Positions 24,745 to 35,415 of a DNA stretch of 64,000 bases are shown here, piece by piece. Within the stretch, counting starts at the first letter, position 1. Each line of letters begins with the position of its first letter. The notes beneath the pieces were generated by a model that had not been told where the DNA came from, did no database searches, and saw nothing but the letters and a program-made list of their open reading frames with translations. This DNA comes from Cherax quadricarinatus (taxonomy: Eukaryota; Arthropoda; Malacostraca; Decapoda; Parastacidae): positions 180,001 through 244,000 of the forward strand of contig NC_091353.1 in assembly GCF_038502225.1 (NCBI RefSeq), given 5' to 3'. The translations under genes and the position numbers were made by a program.

Positions 24745-25405
24745 TAAATCATTGGTTCAGTTTCCGATACATTATCTAAATGGCCAGTTGATATTTTGAG
24801 CCCAATTGATGGAAAAATTTCTAACTTTAATGATAAAAACAATATAGATTTAATGGATAAATTAAGCACCTTGACTGATTTAAATGATTTCAGTATTATT
24901 AGTTTTGATGTTACTTCCTTGTTTATTAAAAGTTCCAGTTGATGATTTATTAAGTTTCCTCTCTGAAAAACTTATTAATTACGATTTATCATTGCCAGTA
25001 CCTATCATTAAACTTATTAAACTTTATATTTTTGATGCAAAGGTTGTGTTTAATGACACGTTTTGCACTCAGAAGATTGGTATGGCAATGGGAAATCCTC
25101 TCTCACCTGTCCTCAGTAATTTGAATAAGGAATTTATTGAAACATGATTGGTTAACAAAATCCTTCCCAATAAAGCTAACTGGTATAGATATGCTGATGA
25201 CATTTTATGTCTTATGCCTAAGAATATGACTATAAACCATTTCCTTGTTAATTAAATTACATAATCTAGCTCATTCCATATTTTTTTCTGTTGGGTTTGA
25301 ACAAAATAACTCATTGTCTTTTCTAGATGTTTTAATTATTAAGGGAAACTATGATTTTAAATTTTAAATTTACAGAAAACTAACAAATAACTGTTCCTAT
25401 GTACA
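24745..25405 (+). mobile_element. Penelope-like element reverse transcriptase, decayed
   Basis: Broken frames encode the ordered motifs of Penelope-like RTs: a WPVDILSPIDGKIS segment, FSIISFDVTSLF with a frameshift before KVPVDDLL, KIGMAMGNPLSPVLSNL, an IET-stop-LVNKILP segment (a TGA where tryptophan is expected), WYRYADDIL (catalytic), LSFLDVLI, and IYRKLTNNCSYV. The preceding region (24600-24745) may be its diverged upstream part. The sequence is cut off by (TA)n at about 25407, so no GIY-YIG endonuclease is present. Non-functional. Confidence 0.85.

Positions 25406-25406
<1 letters not shown>

Positions 25407-25499
<93 letters not shown>
25407..25499. repeat. (TA)n microsatellite
   Basis: Pure TA tract between the Penelope-like RT and a truncated RTE-like copy. 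Confidence 0.97.
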
Positions 25500-26450
<951 letters not shown>

Positions 26451-26580
26451 TATTGTAAGCACGGATGAGTGGTATTTAATCAATAATAACACTGTGACTA
26501 ACCAAGGACTCGAACCCATGTCGTTTTGGCCCGCCTCATGGTGAGCGAAAATCACCTTGACCGTTGCTTTTTTTAGAGTA
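26451..26580 (-). mobile_element. Partial second copy of the same SINE
   Basis: AATCAATAATAACACTGTGA, then GGACTCGAACCCATGTCG and the TCATGGTGAGCGAAAATCAC segment repeat the left part of the SINE at 26211. Confidence 0.65.
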
Positions 26581-26959
26581 AACTCTCCACTACTTTTCAG
26601 CAAAATGGTAGTTGACTAATATCTCCTTCATGGTCTGAGCTGTACAAGTTCCAACCAATGATATGCTAGACATACTGAAGTCAACGTGATACAAAAAAAA
26701 TTGCTATTGCCCAGTGCCCAGCCGGGAGAGAAGTTCCATCATTACTACCCACGAACCTTCGCCAGCTTGGTACCTGATGGGATCACTTTACATCCCTGGA
26801 ATTGCAGAAGACTGCTGGTGTGGGTCTATACTTGTGCATGTTCCCTGGCCGACTCCCATATAGCAGTGCTCCTTAGCAGAGTGCTGCTGCTGATTATACG
26901 AAAAGACTGAAGGTCAACCAATATAGTGACTTGGCCCACCATTATTGCTTCATCCCATT
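26581..26959. other. Sequence without recognised gene
   Basis: No similarity recognised; probably further repeat debris. Confidence 0.35.
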
Positions 26960-27380
26960 AAAATCACAAATAGGAATAAATATAGAAGATATAAATAACG
27001 TGCTAAAGAATAATAAGGTTGCTCGTAAGCTGCTCTCTTCTAAGTTCGGGTTATTGGTGTAAAGTGCTAAAAATACCAACCAAGACAGGACTCGCACCAA
27101 TGGTTCATGTTGGAAAAATTTAGATATAGAAAGAATATAGGATAACAATGGTTTGGTAATAGAGTTGTGGGTGGGTAGAACAAACTCCCGAGTAGCGTCA
27201 CTGAAGCAAAAGCCATTTGTAGCTTTAAAAACAGGTTAGACAGGTACCTTACTCGGTATGAGTGGGTTTTAGGTGGACCTGCCTAGCTTGGCCCAGTCGG
27301 CCTGTAGCCGGTGTGAATTGGACTTGCCGAAAATGGGCCAGTAAGCCTGCTGCAGTGCTCTTTCTTTCTTGTGTTCTTAA
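26960..27380 (+). mobile_element. LINE-C C-terminal and 3' end copy with inserted family E fragment
   Basis: The segments IGINIEDINNVLKN, GNRVVDEWNKLP-like sequence and the TGGGCCAGTAAGCCTGCTGC end match LINE-C at 14440-14830. Between them, near 27018-27060, CTCGTAAGCTGCTCTCTTC and TTCGGGTTATTGGTGT resemble the family E hammerhead element seen at 1710. Confidence 0.75.
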
Positions 27381-27384
27381 GCTC

Positions 27385-27560
27385 TTCGCACCTGGGAAAC
27401 CACAAAATGGATTTCTTCAAGACTCTGGATTCTATGTTCATTGAAACTTCCAGAAACCCGAGGGCTACCACATTTCTCTTCCAGCGCCTCAGCGTGGCTG
27501 TCCGATGAGGGAACTGCTTCTGCCTTATCGTGTCCTGGCGTCTGAGAAATTTGAAAAATC
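27385..27560 (+). mobile_element. LINE-E ORF C-terminal fragment
   Basis: One frame encodes RNPRATTFLFQRLSVAV, then a stop and a Leu/Ile-rich remnant. It matches the better-preserved copy at 34945-35223 (DPRAASFLFQRLSAAVQRGN), so it is a transposon remnant, not a host exon. Confidence 0.6.
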
Positions 27561-27671
27561 CTAATCACAAATTAATTTTCCATATAATTTGTAATTATGC
27601 ATGTGTGTAGATTTTTCAACAAATCTGCACCTGTTGAAGAATTGAGACACTTATGCAACATATGGGAATCT

Positions 27672-27717
27672 TAATTGAAGAAACGTTTCGCCACACAGTG
27701 GCTTCATCAGTCCAATA
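27672..27717 (-). ncRNA. Hammerhead-like motif, canonical core (family A, left arm)
   Basis: On the minus strand: GTATTGGA, CTGATGA (complement of 27704-27710), extra A, stem II GCCAC/GTGGC with loop TGT, GAAAC, GTTTC, then TTCAATTAAG. Stem I pairs GGA/TCT and ATT/AAT with a two-base bulge. Confidence 0.55.
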
Positions 27718-28196
27718 CAAAGCAGGAATGAGTAAGGAGAGGAGGAGATTGAGGTAATCAGTCCCTCAGCCTGGAATCGATGTGTTCAGTCCATCACTTT
27801 TGTAGGAAGTAGAGCATAGGGCCAGAGAGGTGGCTTATATACTGCAGTCAGGTGAGTCGAAGCAGGAGGAGGCAGGATCACAGTGGGACCTTCCACTAGT
27901 GTAAGTAAGTTTTCAAAACCATTCATCACATCTGTCAGACACTGCAACATCGTGGGATTTTGGTACAAAGACTTCTTCAACACTTGTCGAACCTTCAGAC
28001 GACGACCTGCTTACACTAGTGGAAGGTCCCACAGTGATCCCACCTCCTCGTGCTTCGACTCACCTGACTGCAGTATATAAGCCACTTCTCTGGCCCTATG
28101 CTCTACTTCCTACAAAAGTGATGGACTGAACACATCGATTCCAGGTTGAGGGACTGATTACCTCAATCTCCTCCTCTTCTTACCCATTTCCACTCT

Positions 28197-28243
28197 GTAT
28201 TGGACTGATGAAGTCACTGTGTGGCGAAACGTTTCTTCAATAA
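28197..28243 (+). ncRNA. Hammerhead-like motif, canonical core (family A, right arm)
   Basis: CTGATGA at 28205-28211, extra A at 28212, stem II 28213-28217 with 28221-28225 (one G-T wobble), GAAAC at 28226-28230. Stem III is only A-U and C-G and self-complementary (AAACGTTT). The cleavage site would lie after U17 at 28233. Stem I pairs TATT-GGA (28198-28204) with TCT-(TC)-AATA (28234-28242), seven pairs with a two-base bulge. Confidence 0.6.
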
Positions 28244-28319
28244 AGATTCCCATATGTTGCATAAGTGACTTAGTTCTTCAACTTATCGGTTTTCAAAACC
28301 ATTCATCAAATCTGCACCT

Positions 28320-28607
28320 ATAAATACATAAATATTTATGAATATGAATACACTTATAAATATATTTATTCCTAAATAAATGACTTTATAAACATATGTC
28401 TTAAACGACTCCGGTGAGAAACCTCTTGATTTTTTCCTTCTTTAAGTTTGTGGGTCGTTATCCAACAGGTCAGGTAGTACCTCCCAGCATAATGGAAATG
28501 TTTAAGCAATTTCGTTTGGTTCGCTTCGCTAATAAAACAAGTTATTGGCTGTGGTGTTATCCATAATCTTACTAACACTGCAATCACTTGTTTTCACAGT
28601 GTGTGAG
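28320..28607. other. AT-rich spacer
   Basis: No gene recognised. A hydrophobic open frame begins here (from a TTG codon at 28545) and runs into the following minisatellite; see rejected items. Confidence 0.4.
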
Positions 28608-29580
28608 TCAGGTTGTGACGTACCTGGTGATACTACTACAGGTTGTGACGTACCTGGTGATACTACTACAGGTTGTGACGTACCTGGTGATACTACTACA
28701 GGTTGTGACGTACCTGGTGATACTACTACAGGTTGTGACGTACCTGGTGATACTACTACAGGTTGTGACGTACCTGGTGATACTACTACAGGTTGTGACG
28801 TACCTGGTGATACTACTACAGGTTGTGACGTACCTGGTGATACTACTACAGGTTGTGACGTACCTGGTGATACTACTACAGGTTGTGACGTACCTGGTGA
28901 TACTACTACTGGTTGTGACGTACCTGGTGATACTACTACAGGTTGTGACGTACCTGGTGATACTACTACAGGTTGTGACGTACCTGGTACGTACCTGGTG
29001 ATACTACTACAGGTTGACGTACTACTACAGGTTGTGACGTACTACTACTACAGGTTGTGACGTACCTGGTGATACTACTACAGGTTGTGACGTACCTGGT
29101 GATACTACTACAGGTTGTGACGTGCCTGGTGATACTACTACAGGTTGTGACGTACTATACTACTACAGGTTGTGACGTACCTGGTGATACTACTACAGGT
29201 TGTGACGTACCTGGTGATACTACTACACAGGTTGTGACGTACCTGGTGATACTACTACAGGTTGTGACGTACCTGGTGATACTACTACAGGTTGTGACGT
29301 ACCTGGTGATACTACTACAGGTGTGATACTACTACAGGTTGTGACGTACCTGGTGATACTACTACAGGTTGTGACGTACCTGGTGATACTACTACAGGTT
29401 GTGACGTACCTGGTGATACTACTACAGGTTGTGACGTACCTGGTGATACTACTACAGGTTGTGACGTACCTGGTGATACTACTACAGGTTGTGACGTACC
29501 TGGTGATACTACTACAGGTTGTGACGTACCTGGTGATACTACTACAGGTTGTGACGTACCTGGTGATACTACTACAGGTG
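28608..29580. repeat. 30-bp minisatellite, about 31 copies
   Basis: The unit is GGTTGTGACGTACCTGGTGA plus TACTACTACA. Early units (28612-28985) are almost identical; the middle (28985-29335) has deletions and rearranged units; the end is again homogeneous. Each unit contains TGACGTA, a CREB/ATF-like half site. Open frames on both strands follow from the 30-bp period. Confidence 0.97.
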
Positions 29581-29714
29581 GGCTCAGTTTCTACAGAAAA
29601 CAAGTCAACATCTGGAAACAACATCGCCCAACACAAGTGATGTAGCAGTGACTCCAGTTTTCTTTACAGAAGCAAATACGTGATGACTAACATAAATATT
29701 ATGATATTTTAATG

Positions 29715-30560
29715 CAGTGGTTTCCAACCTTTCTACATAAATGTGTCACTTTAGACGGTCAAGTGTGTGACAGCGGCACCTAGACACAGAAGACACTTTA
29801 TCTACTAACAAATATAACTAACATAATAACATTAATAAGTTTTGCCCTTATATAACCAAAATTCCAATCAAGATAGAACATCTCTTCCACAAAATGATTT
29901 TGTAAACAAAATAATTATTATTTCTAATAAATGGCTGATAAACACAATAGTGAAATACAGTTTAACTTTTCATTTATTCAAAGAGAATCATAAGATTCAG
30001 TATTAAAAAGATAAATAACATTGGAAAGAAAGTTATTATCAACAGTATAACCAAGTTAATATAACAGCTACTTAATGTTTTGTCTCATACAAATTAATGT
30101 TATGAATAATTATCACACGCTTAAAGTTTGTTTATTTAATTCTAACGTGATATTGAAAGTTGCAGTTTTGTAGATCATCAAGTTCGATGTTTTGTGAAAC
30201 ACATTCTTGTATATTTAGCGCAAATGTTCATTAGTAAGTCTTGACTTAACCATTGACTTAATTTTCATTGTTGAAAAAGTTTGTTCACAAATGTGTTTCC
30301 TGCCAAAGATTTCGAACATGCTTGAAGTAAACTCATAAAAAATTATTCCACTTGAACCATTCAAATGGATTATGAAATTTTGTTTGGTGTCCACACTTCT
30401 GTATATCAATATATCAGCTCTTGAAGCAACTATAAGAGATTTAATGCTTTAAATTAGCTTTTCTAGAGTGTACTGTGAAATTTCTTTCTTTTTCTTATGA
30501 GAAATGTTAGTTACAGCAGGACAAGGTGTTAAAACTAATTATCATTGACTTGTTCAACAA
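29715..30560 (-). mobile_element. hAT transposon remnant: 3' TIR-like end and transposase C-terminus
   Basis: The minus-strand frame 30409-30215 encodes FEIFGRKHICEQTFSTMKIK and SRLTNEHL, the C-terminal dimerisation signature of hAT-family transposases (FGSTYxCExxFSxM ... SRLTxEHL). The sequence CAGTGGTTTCCAACCTTTCT at 29715 resembles a hAT terminal inverted repeat and would be the 3' end. No matching left end was seen to the right; the 12-bp satellite may have replaced it. Non-functional. Confidence 0.7.
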
Positions 30561-30699
30561 ACATTCTTCCTTTTAAAAGCGTTCAACGCAGTGAACATGT
30601 CCCACACCAGATTTTCTTTTCCCTACACTCTTAGAATTAAATTACTGAAAACACTCAAGACAACCAAATCTTATACTCTTTTAGGGTATGAGATTCATG

Positions 30700-32428
30700 T
30701 CTCTGACCATACCTCTGACCTTAACCCTGACCTTACCTCTGACCTTACCTCTGACCTTACCTCTGACCTTACCTCTGACCTTACGTCTGACCTTACCTCT
30801 GACCTTACCTCTGATCTTAACCCTGACCTTACCTCTGACCTTACCTCTGACCTTACCTCTGACCTTACCTCTGACCTTACCTCTGATCTTAACCCTGACC
30901 TTACCTCTGATCTTACCTTTGACCTTACCTCTGATCTTACCTCTGACCTTACCTCTGATCTTAACCCTGACCTTACCTCTGATCTTACCTTTGACCTTAC
31001 CTCTGATCTTACCTCTGACCTTACCTCTGACCTTACCTCTGATCTTACCTCTGACCTTACCTCTGACCTTACCTCTGATCTTACCTCTGACCTTACCTCT
31101 GACCTTACCTCTGATCTTACCTCTGACCTTACCTCTGATCTTACCTCTGACCTTACCTCTGATCTTACCTCTGACCTTACCTCTGATCTTACCTCTGACC
31201 TTATCTCTGATCTTACCTCTGACCTTACCTCTGACCTTACCTCTGATCTTACCTCTGACCTTACCTCTGACCTTACCTCTGATCTTAACCCTGACCTTAC
31301 CTCTGACCTTACCTCTGATCTTAACCCTGACTTTACCTCTGATCTTAACCCTGACCTTACCTCTGATCTTAACCCTGACCTTACCTCTGACCTTACCTCT
31401 GATCTTAACCCTGACCTTACCTCTGACCTTACCTCTGATCTTAACCCTGACCTTACCTCTGATCTTAACCCTGACCTTACCTCTGATCTTAACCCTGACC
31501 TTACCTCTGATCTTACCTCTGACCTTACCTCTGATCTTAACCCTGACCTTACCTCTGACCTTACCTCTGATCTTAACCCTGACCTTACCTCTGATCTTAA
31601 CTCTGACCTTACCTCTGATCTTAACCCTGACCTTACCTCTGATCTTAACCCTGACCTTACCTCTGATCTTACCTCTGACCTTACCTCTGATCTTAACCCT
31701 GACCTTACCTCTGATCTTAACCCTGACCTTACCTCTGATCTTAACCCTGACCTTACCTCTGATCTTAACCCTGACCTTACCTCTGATCTTACCTCTGACC
31801 TTACCTCTGATCTTAACCCTGACCTTACCTCTGATCTTACCTCTGACCTTACCTCTGATCTTAACCCTGACCTTACCTCTGATCTTAACCCTGACCTTAC
31901 CTCTGATCTTAACCCTGACCTTACCTCTGATCTTAACCCTGACCTTACCTCTGATCTTAACCCTGACCTTACCTCTGATCTTAACCCTGACCTTACCTCT
32001 GATCTTACCTCTGACCTTACCTCTGATCTTAACCCTGACCTTACCTCTGATCTTAACTCTGACCTTACCTCTGATCTTAACCCTGACCTTACATCTGATC
32101 TTACCTCTGACCTTACCTCTGATCTTAACCCTGACCTTACCTCTGATCTTACCTCTGACCTTACCTCTGACCTTACCTCTGATCTTAACCCTGACCTTAC
32201 CTCTGACCTTACCTCTGACCTTACCTCTGACCTTACCTCTGACCTTACCTCTGACCTTACCTCTGACCTTACCTCTGACCTTACCTCTGACCTTACCTCT
32301 GACCTTACCTCTGACCTTACCTCTGACCTTACCTCTGACCTTACCTCTGACCTTACCTCTGACCTTACCTCTGACCTTACCTCTGACCTTACCTCTGACC
32401 TTACCTCTGACCTTACTTCTGACCTTAC
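30700..32428. repeat. 12-bp satellite with higher-order pattern, about 144 units
   Basis: The unit is CTGACCTTACCT, with variants CTGATCTTACCT and CTGATCTTAACC. Variants alternate to give 24-bp and longer super-units in the centre (31300-32100), while the right end (32200-32420) is homogeneous. The 614- and 630-codon open frames across it are products of the 12-bp period. Confidence 0.98.
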
Positions 32429-32624
32429 GACCTGACTTTCACTTTAGCCCATCTAATATAAAACTTACTCATCGATTCACTCACTATTATGAATACATTT
32501 TCTGCAACAACAATATATTACATTTTATGAAGTATTCACAATTCTTCGTAATTTCAGAATCTGCATCTGTGATGTACTGAAAATTAGGCATTGAGCTTTG
32601 GTTAAGTTGTCACTGCTTCCATTA

Positions 32625-32760
32625 AATGCCACTGAGAGAAACCACGGAACGGGTGGAGTTCGAACCCGAAACCATGGCGAGTGAGTCGTAAAACCACCCG
32701 TTCCGTGGTTTGTTTACAATCATGGTATTACGATTTCGTGAGTCACTGATAACCAAATTG
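32625..32760. mobile_element. tRNA-like SINE fragment forming a palindrome
   Basis: AACCACGGAACGGGTGGAGTTCGAACCC and, 60 bases later, ACCACCCGTTCCGTGGTT are inverted copies. GGAGTTCGAACCC resembles a tRNA B box, and the tail GTTTACAATCATGG ... ACGATTTCGTGAGTCA matches 19185-19215. Confidence 0.6.
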
Positions 32761-32826
32761 AAACATGTTGCTTTGTCAATCATTGTGTTATAGGGATCTT
32801 CTCTGACGTAATCAGCGCAAGTCTTT

Positions 32827-32926
32827 NNNNNNNNNNNNNNNNNNNNNNNNNNNNNNNNNNNNNNNNNNNNNNNNNNNNNNNNNNNNNNNNNNNNNNNNNN
32901 NNNNNNNNNNNNNNNNNNNNNNNNNN
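32827..32926. other. Assembly gap (100 N)
   Basis: Exactly 100 N, a standard placeholder for a gap of unknown size. It follows the satellite and SINE, where assembly is hard. Confidence 1.
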
Positions 32927-32929
32927 ACA

Positions 32930-33740
32930 ACGTGCTGAATTCTGTAAGCCTTAGCTGAGAGACTTTAGTGGGACAGTGAGGATATCATCAAGCATTCAGC
33001 AAGGATTCATGAACTACAGGATTTCTCCAGTACGGTCATATACATAACAGTAACACCACCTTCATCTCTTCTGTGTTGAAGGCTCTGCTGGAATGACAGA
33101 TCTGTCCAGACCGGGTCCAGGTGGGAGATGATTCCTCTTGCTCACTTCTCTATTCTCTCCAGATGTTGTAGATGGGACGGAGGATAAGCAATCCAAGAGA
33201 GTGGAACATACTCATTGTGACAGTGCCTGTAACAGAGTTTGGAACCTCTGCTGTCGAGCAGGGACCATCTTTATATGCTTTTATCTCAAAAACAAATGCA
33301 ACCTGCCATTATCTTTCACAGGCTCTTATGGTTGAAACCTGGTGATTGATGTCCTTGAGAACAGCCGACATTGTCTCTCCCGGATAAGGAAATGTCAGAG
33401 TACAGTCATCTGCATATGAATAGGATTCTGGGATGAAGTGAAGATGGTCACTGAAGCAGACATTCCATAACAACAAACTAGGCACATCTTGTTGACAATG
33501 TGCCACTAAGAACTACTCTTAGAGATCTACCACGAAAATAATCCCTAAGGAGGTGTAGTAGAGAAGCAGTACAGTGCCACACTACGTTGAAAGCATCAGA
33601 AATGTCCAGTGCTACTACACAGCTGATCTTGAATTCATCCAGTGGATGGTACCACATAGTGAAGTGGTTTAACAGCAGATCAGCAGCATAGTGACCTTTT
33701 CTGAAGACATATTAGCGGTCAAAATGAAGAGAGTGGTACG
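32930..33740 (-). mobile_element. LINE-D reverse transcriptase and C-terminus, decayed
   Basis: Minus-strand frames encode VVALDISDAFNVVWH (RT motif A), DYFRGRSLRVVLSG, VPSLLLWNVCFSD (motif B end), SYADDCTLTFPYP (catalytic YADD retained) and, near 33050-33170, LDPVWTDLSFQQSLQHRRDE, the same C-terminus as at 20869-21282. Frames are interrupted throughout. Confidence 0.75.
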
Positions 33741-33819
33741 CGATAAAAAAAAGATATAATCTACCCTAGGATTATTGTTGAATGAATCTTGCCAGTGACA
33801 GATATGTAGATATTTATAC

Positions 33820-34140
33820 ATGCAAAACAATCTCAGACAGGCGATCGGGGGGTAATAGACAAGCCACGGGAGATAGAAATCTTTAGCTCAAGTACTTTCA
33901 CACTTCTTAATGTGTCATTAGGAGCAGTGCAATGTTGTAAGGGCAGCAACAGGAGAAACAGGGTAAGCTTTTCAGAGTACGGTAGCGCGGTGGTACCAGC
34001 CAATATCTGACTGAGGGAGAGAGGCCCAGCGGAATGCCAACCACACACTGGTCCCCAACTTCCCACCCCATATGGGGTCGGGTGAAGTATGCCCGGGGGG
34101 GGGGATTAGCGAAATTGTGCCAGAGTTTAAGCCTTTACAG
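33820..34140. mobile_element. Repeat family D fragment
   Basis: CAGGCGATC ... GACAAGCCACGGGAG ... ATCTTTAGCTCAAGTACTTTCACACTTC parallels 53322-53400 and continues through the TTTTCAGAGTA segment. It is a second copy of that non-coding element. Confidence 0.6.
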
Positions 34141-34552
34141 GTAATATAATTTTGGAATAACACTGGGTGTAGTATGGTGTGTGGAGTGACAGGGTGTCAG
34201 AACACTTTTGTCTGGTGTAGTCATTTTTATGTAAAGGAAAATTGGGGATTTGTGATTTAACTCATTTTGTGTGCCTTTTTAGTATAATTTCCACCTTGTA
34301 TTGTAATGTTTTAAACAAAATATAAAAAAAGAAATATGCCCCACAATTTGCAGATAGCATCAGGTAAAATAACTAGGAGATAGTAATATCCAGCCCTACG
34401 ATTCTAACTGCTGGAAACAGGTCATGTGACGCAAACAGTTACATTACAATAGTGGACCATTTACTTACAGAATGTAGCTAATGTGAACAACGTTCTAACT
34501 AAAGGAATAGGAGGAATAAATCCCTCATTTTATCAGCCGGTAATACCCGATG

Positions 34553-34580
34553 TTCCAGAACGTTCTAGAATATTCAGGAA
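34553..34580. promoter_or_regulatory. Heat-shock-element-like array of six alternating nGAAn units
   Basis: TTC-CA-GAA-CG-TTC-TA-GAA-TA-TTC-AG-GAA: TTC at 34553, GAA at 34558, TTC at 34563, GAA at 34568, TTC at 34573 and GAA at 34578. Every unit is exact and every spacing is two bases. Three units are enough for heat-shock-factor trimers in known HSEs. No adjacent heat-inducible gene is visible; the next host exon (Sidestep-like) starts about 840 bp downstream. Confidence 0.6.
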
Positions 34581-34845
34581 ATACTCTCAATGTCAATTAA
34601 TATGCTTGTGTGAATTCTCCTATTCTGCTACTATCATTATTATTATCATTTTCATTATAATATTACTAATCTAATTCAGTAAACCACTAAACTAGCTGTA
34701 ATCACCATGTTGCAATCAACTATGTGTACCTTGTACAGCTGTACGTAAACGGGTTAAGACCTCAATAGGTCACTGCACCCATACCCAAATGAACCCCCAT
34801 GACTACTTCCTTACTACTGTGGAGGTGTGCTGCTTGTGGAGGCTA

Positions 34846-34940
<95 letters not shown>
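34846..34940. repeat. (TA)n microsatellite
   Basis: TA tract of about 95 bases immediately upstream of the LINE-E fragment. Confidence 0.97.
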
Positions 34941-34941
<1 letters not shown>

Positions 34942-34944
34942 TCA

Positions 34945-35223
34945 GGGAGACTCAGGGAGTCCCAAAAGTCTAGAAAATATGGAGAACTTGCCCATCATTA
35001 TATGTTTGTTCCCATAGGCTCAGAGACCCTTGGCTCATGGTGAAAGAGTGCATCTAAATTCCTTAAGGAGCTGGGAAAAAGACTCATCAGGGTAACTAGG
35101 GATCCCAGGGCAGCTAGTTTTCTGTTCCAGCGGCTCAGTGCGGCTGTTCAAAGGGGTAATGCCTGCTGTATTTTGGGCACACGCCCCAGCTCTGAGGAGC
35201 TGGATGAGATTTTCGCCTTATAA
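34945..35223 (+). mobile_element. LINE-E ORF C-terminal fragment
   Basis: One frame reads [20 protein letters not shown], a TGA, then KSASKFLKELGKRLIRVTRD and DPRAASFLFQRLSAAVQRGN to a stop at 35221. This pattern (YxFVPIAVETxG ... FLxxLGxRL ... RxxSFLxQRLSxAxQRGN) is one I associate with the end of transposable-element ORFs in marine invertebrates. The shorter copy at 27385 supports repeat origin. (TA)n lies on both sides. Confidence 0.6.
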
Positions 35224-35291
35224 TCGGTGATACACAAGTAACAACATGTACCTTATATGTCACCTTTATATCAACAATGTATCTCTTAAAT

Positions 35292-35293
<2 letters not shown>

Positions 35294-35370
<77 letters not shown>
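35294..35370. repeat. (TA)n microsatellite in the intron just before an exon
   Basis: TA tract ending about 45 bases upstream of the 35416 splice acceptor. Confidence 0.97.
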
Positions 35371-35372
<2 letters not shown>

Positions 35373-35415
35373 TAGTTAGTTTGTCTTGTTCATATTTTGT
35401 GTTGTCTACTGATAG

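Larger units (their letters stand above)
27621..28319. mobile_element. Palindromic hammerhead element (family A) with 12-bp TSD
   Basis: The insertion occupies 27633-28307 between direct repeats AAATCTGCACCT (27621-27632 and 28308-28319). Its two arms are inverted copies over about 270 bases each: CAACATATGGGAATC / GATTCCCATATGTTGC, CAGTCCCTCAGCCTGG / CCAGGTTGAGGGACTG, GGCTTATATACTGCAGTCAG / CTGACTGCAGTATATAAGCC. A central spacer of about 100 bases (27905-28010) is unpaired. There is no open frame. Each arm has a hammerhead-like motif and a TATATAAG box. Confidence 0.85.

Noticed and set aside
28545..29060. Hydrophobic leader followed by a ten-residue repeat, resembling a secreted repeat protein
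   Set aside because: There is no ATG, the frame relies on a TTG, and the repeat is open in more than one frame and on the other strand. A satellite explanation is enough.
28608..29580. CRISPR-like array of 30-bp repeats
   Set aside because: Units are contiguous with no unique spacers, and the genome is eukaryotic.
30591..32580. Two open frames of more than 600 codons across 30.6-32.6 kb
   Set aside because: They follow from a 12-bp tandem unit without stops; the protein would be a two- or three-residue repeat, with no start context or domain.
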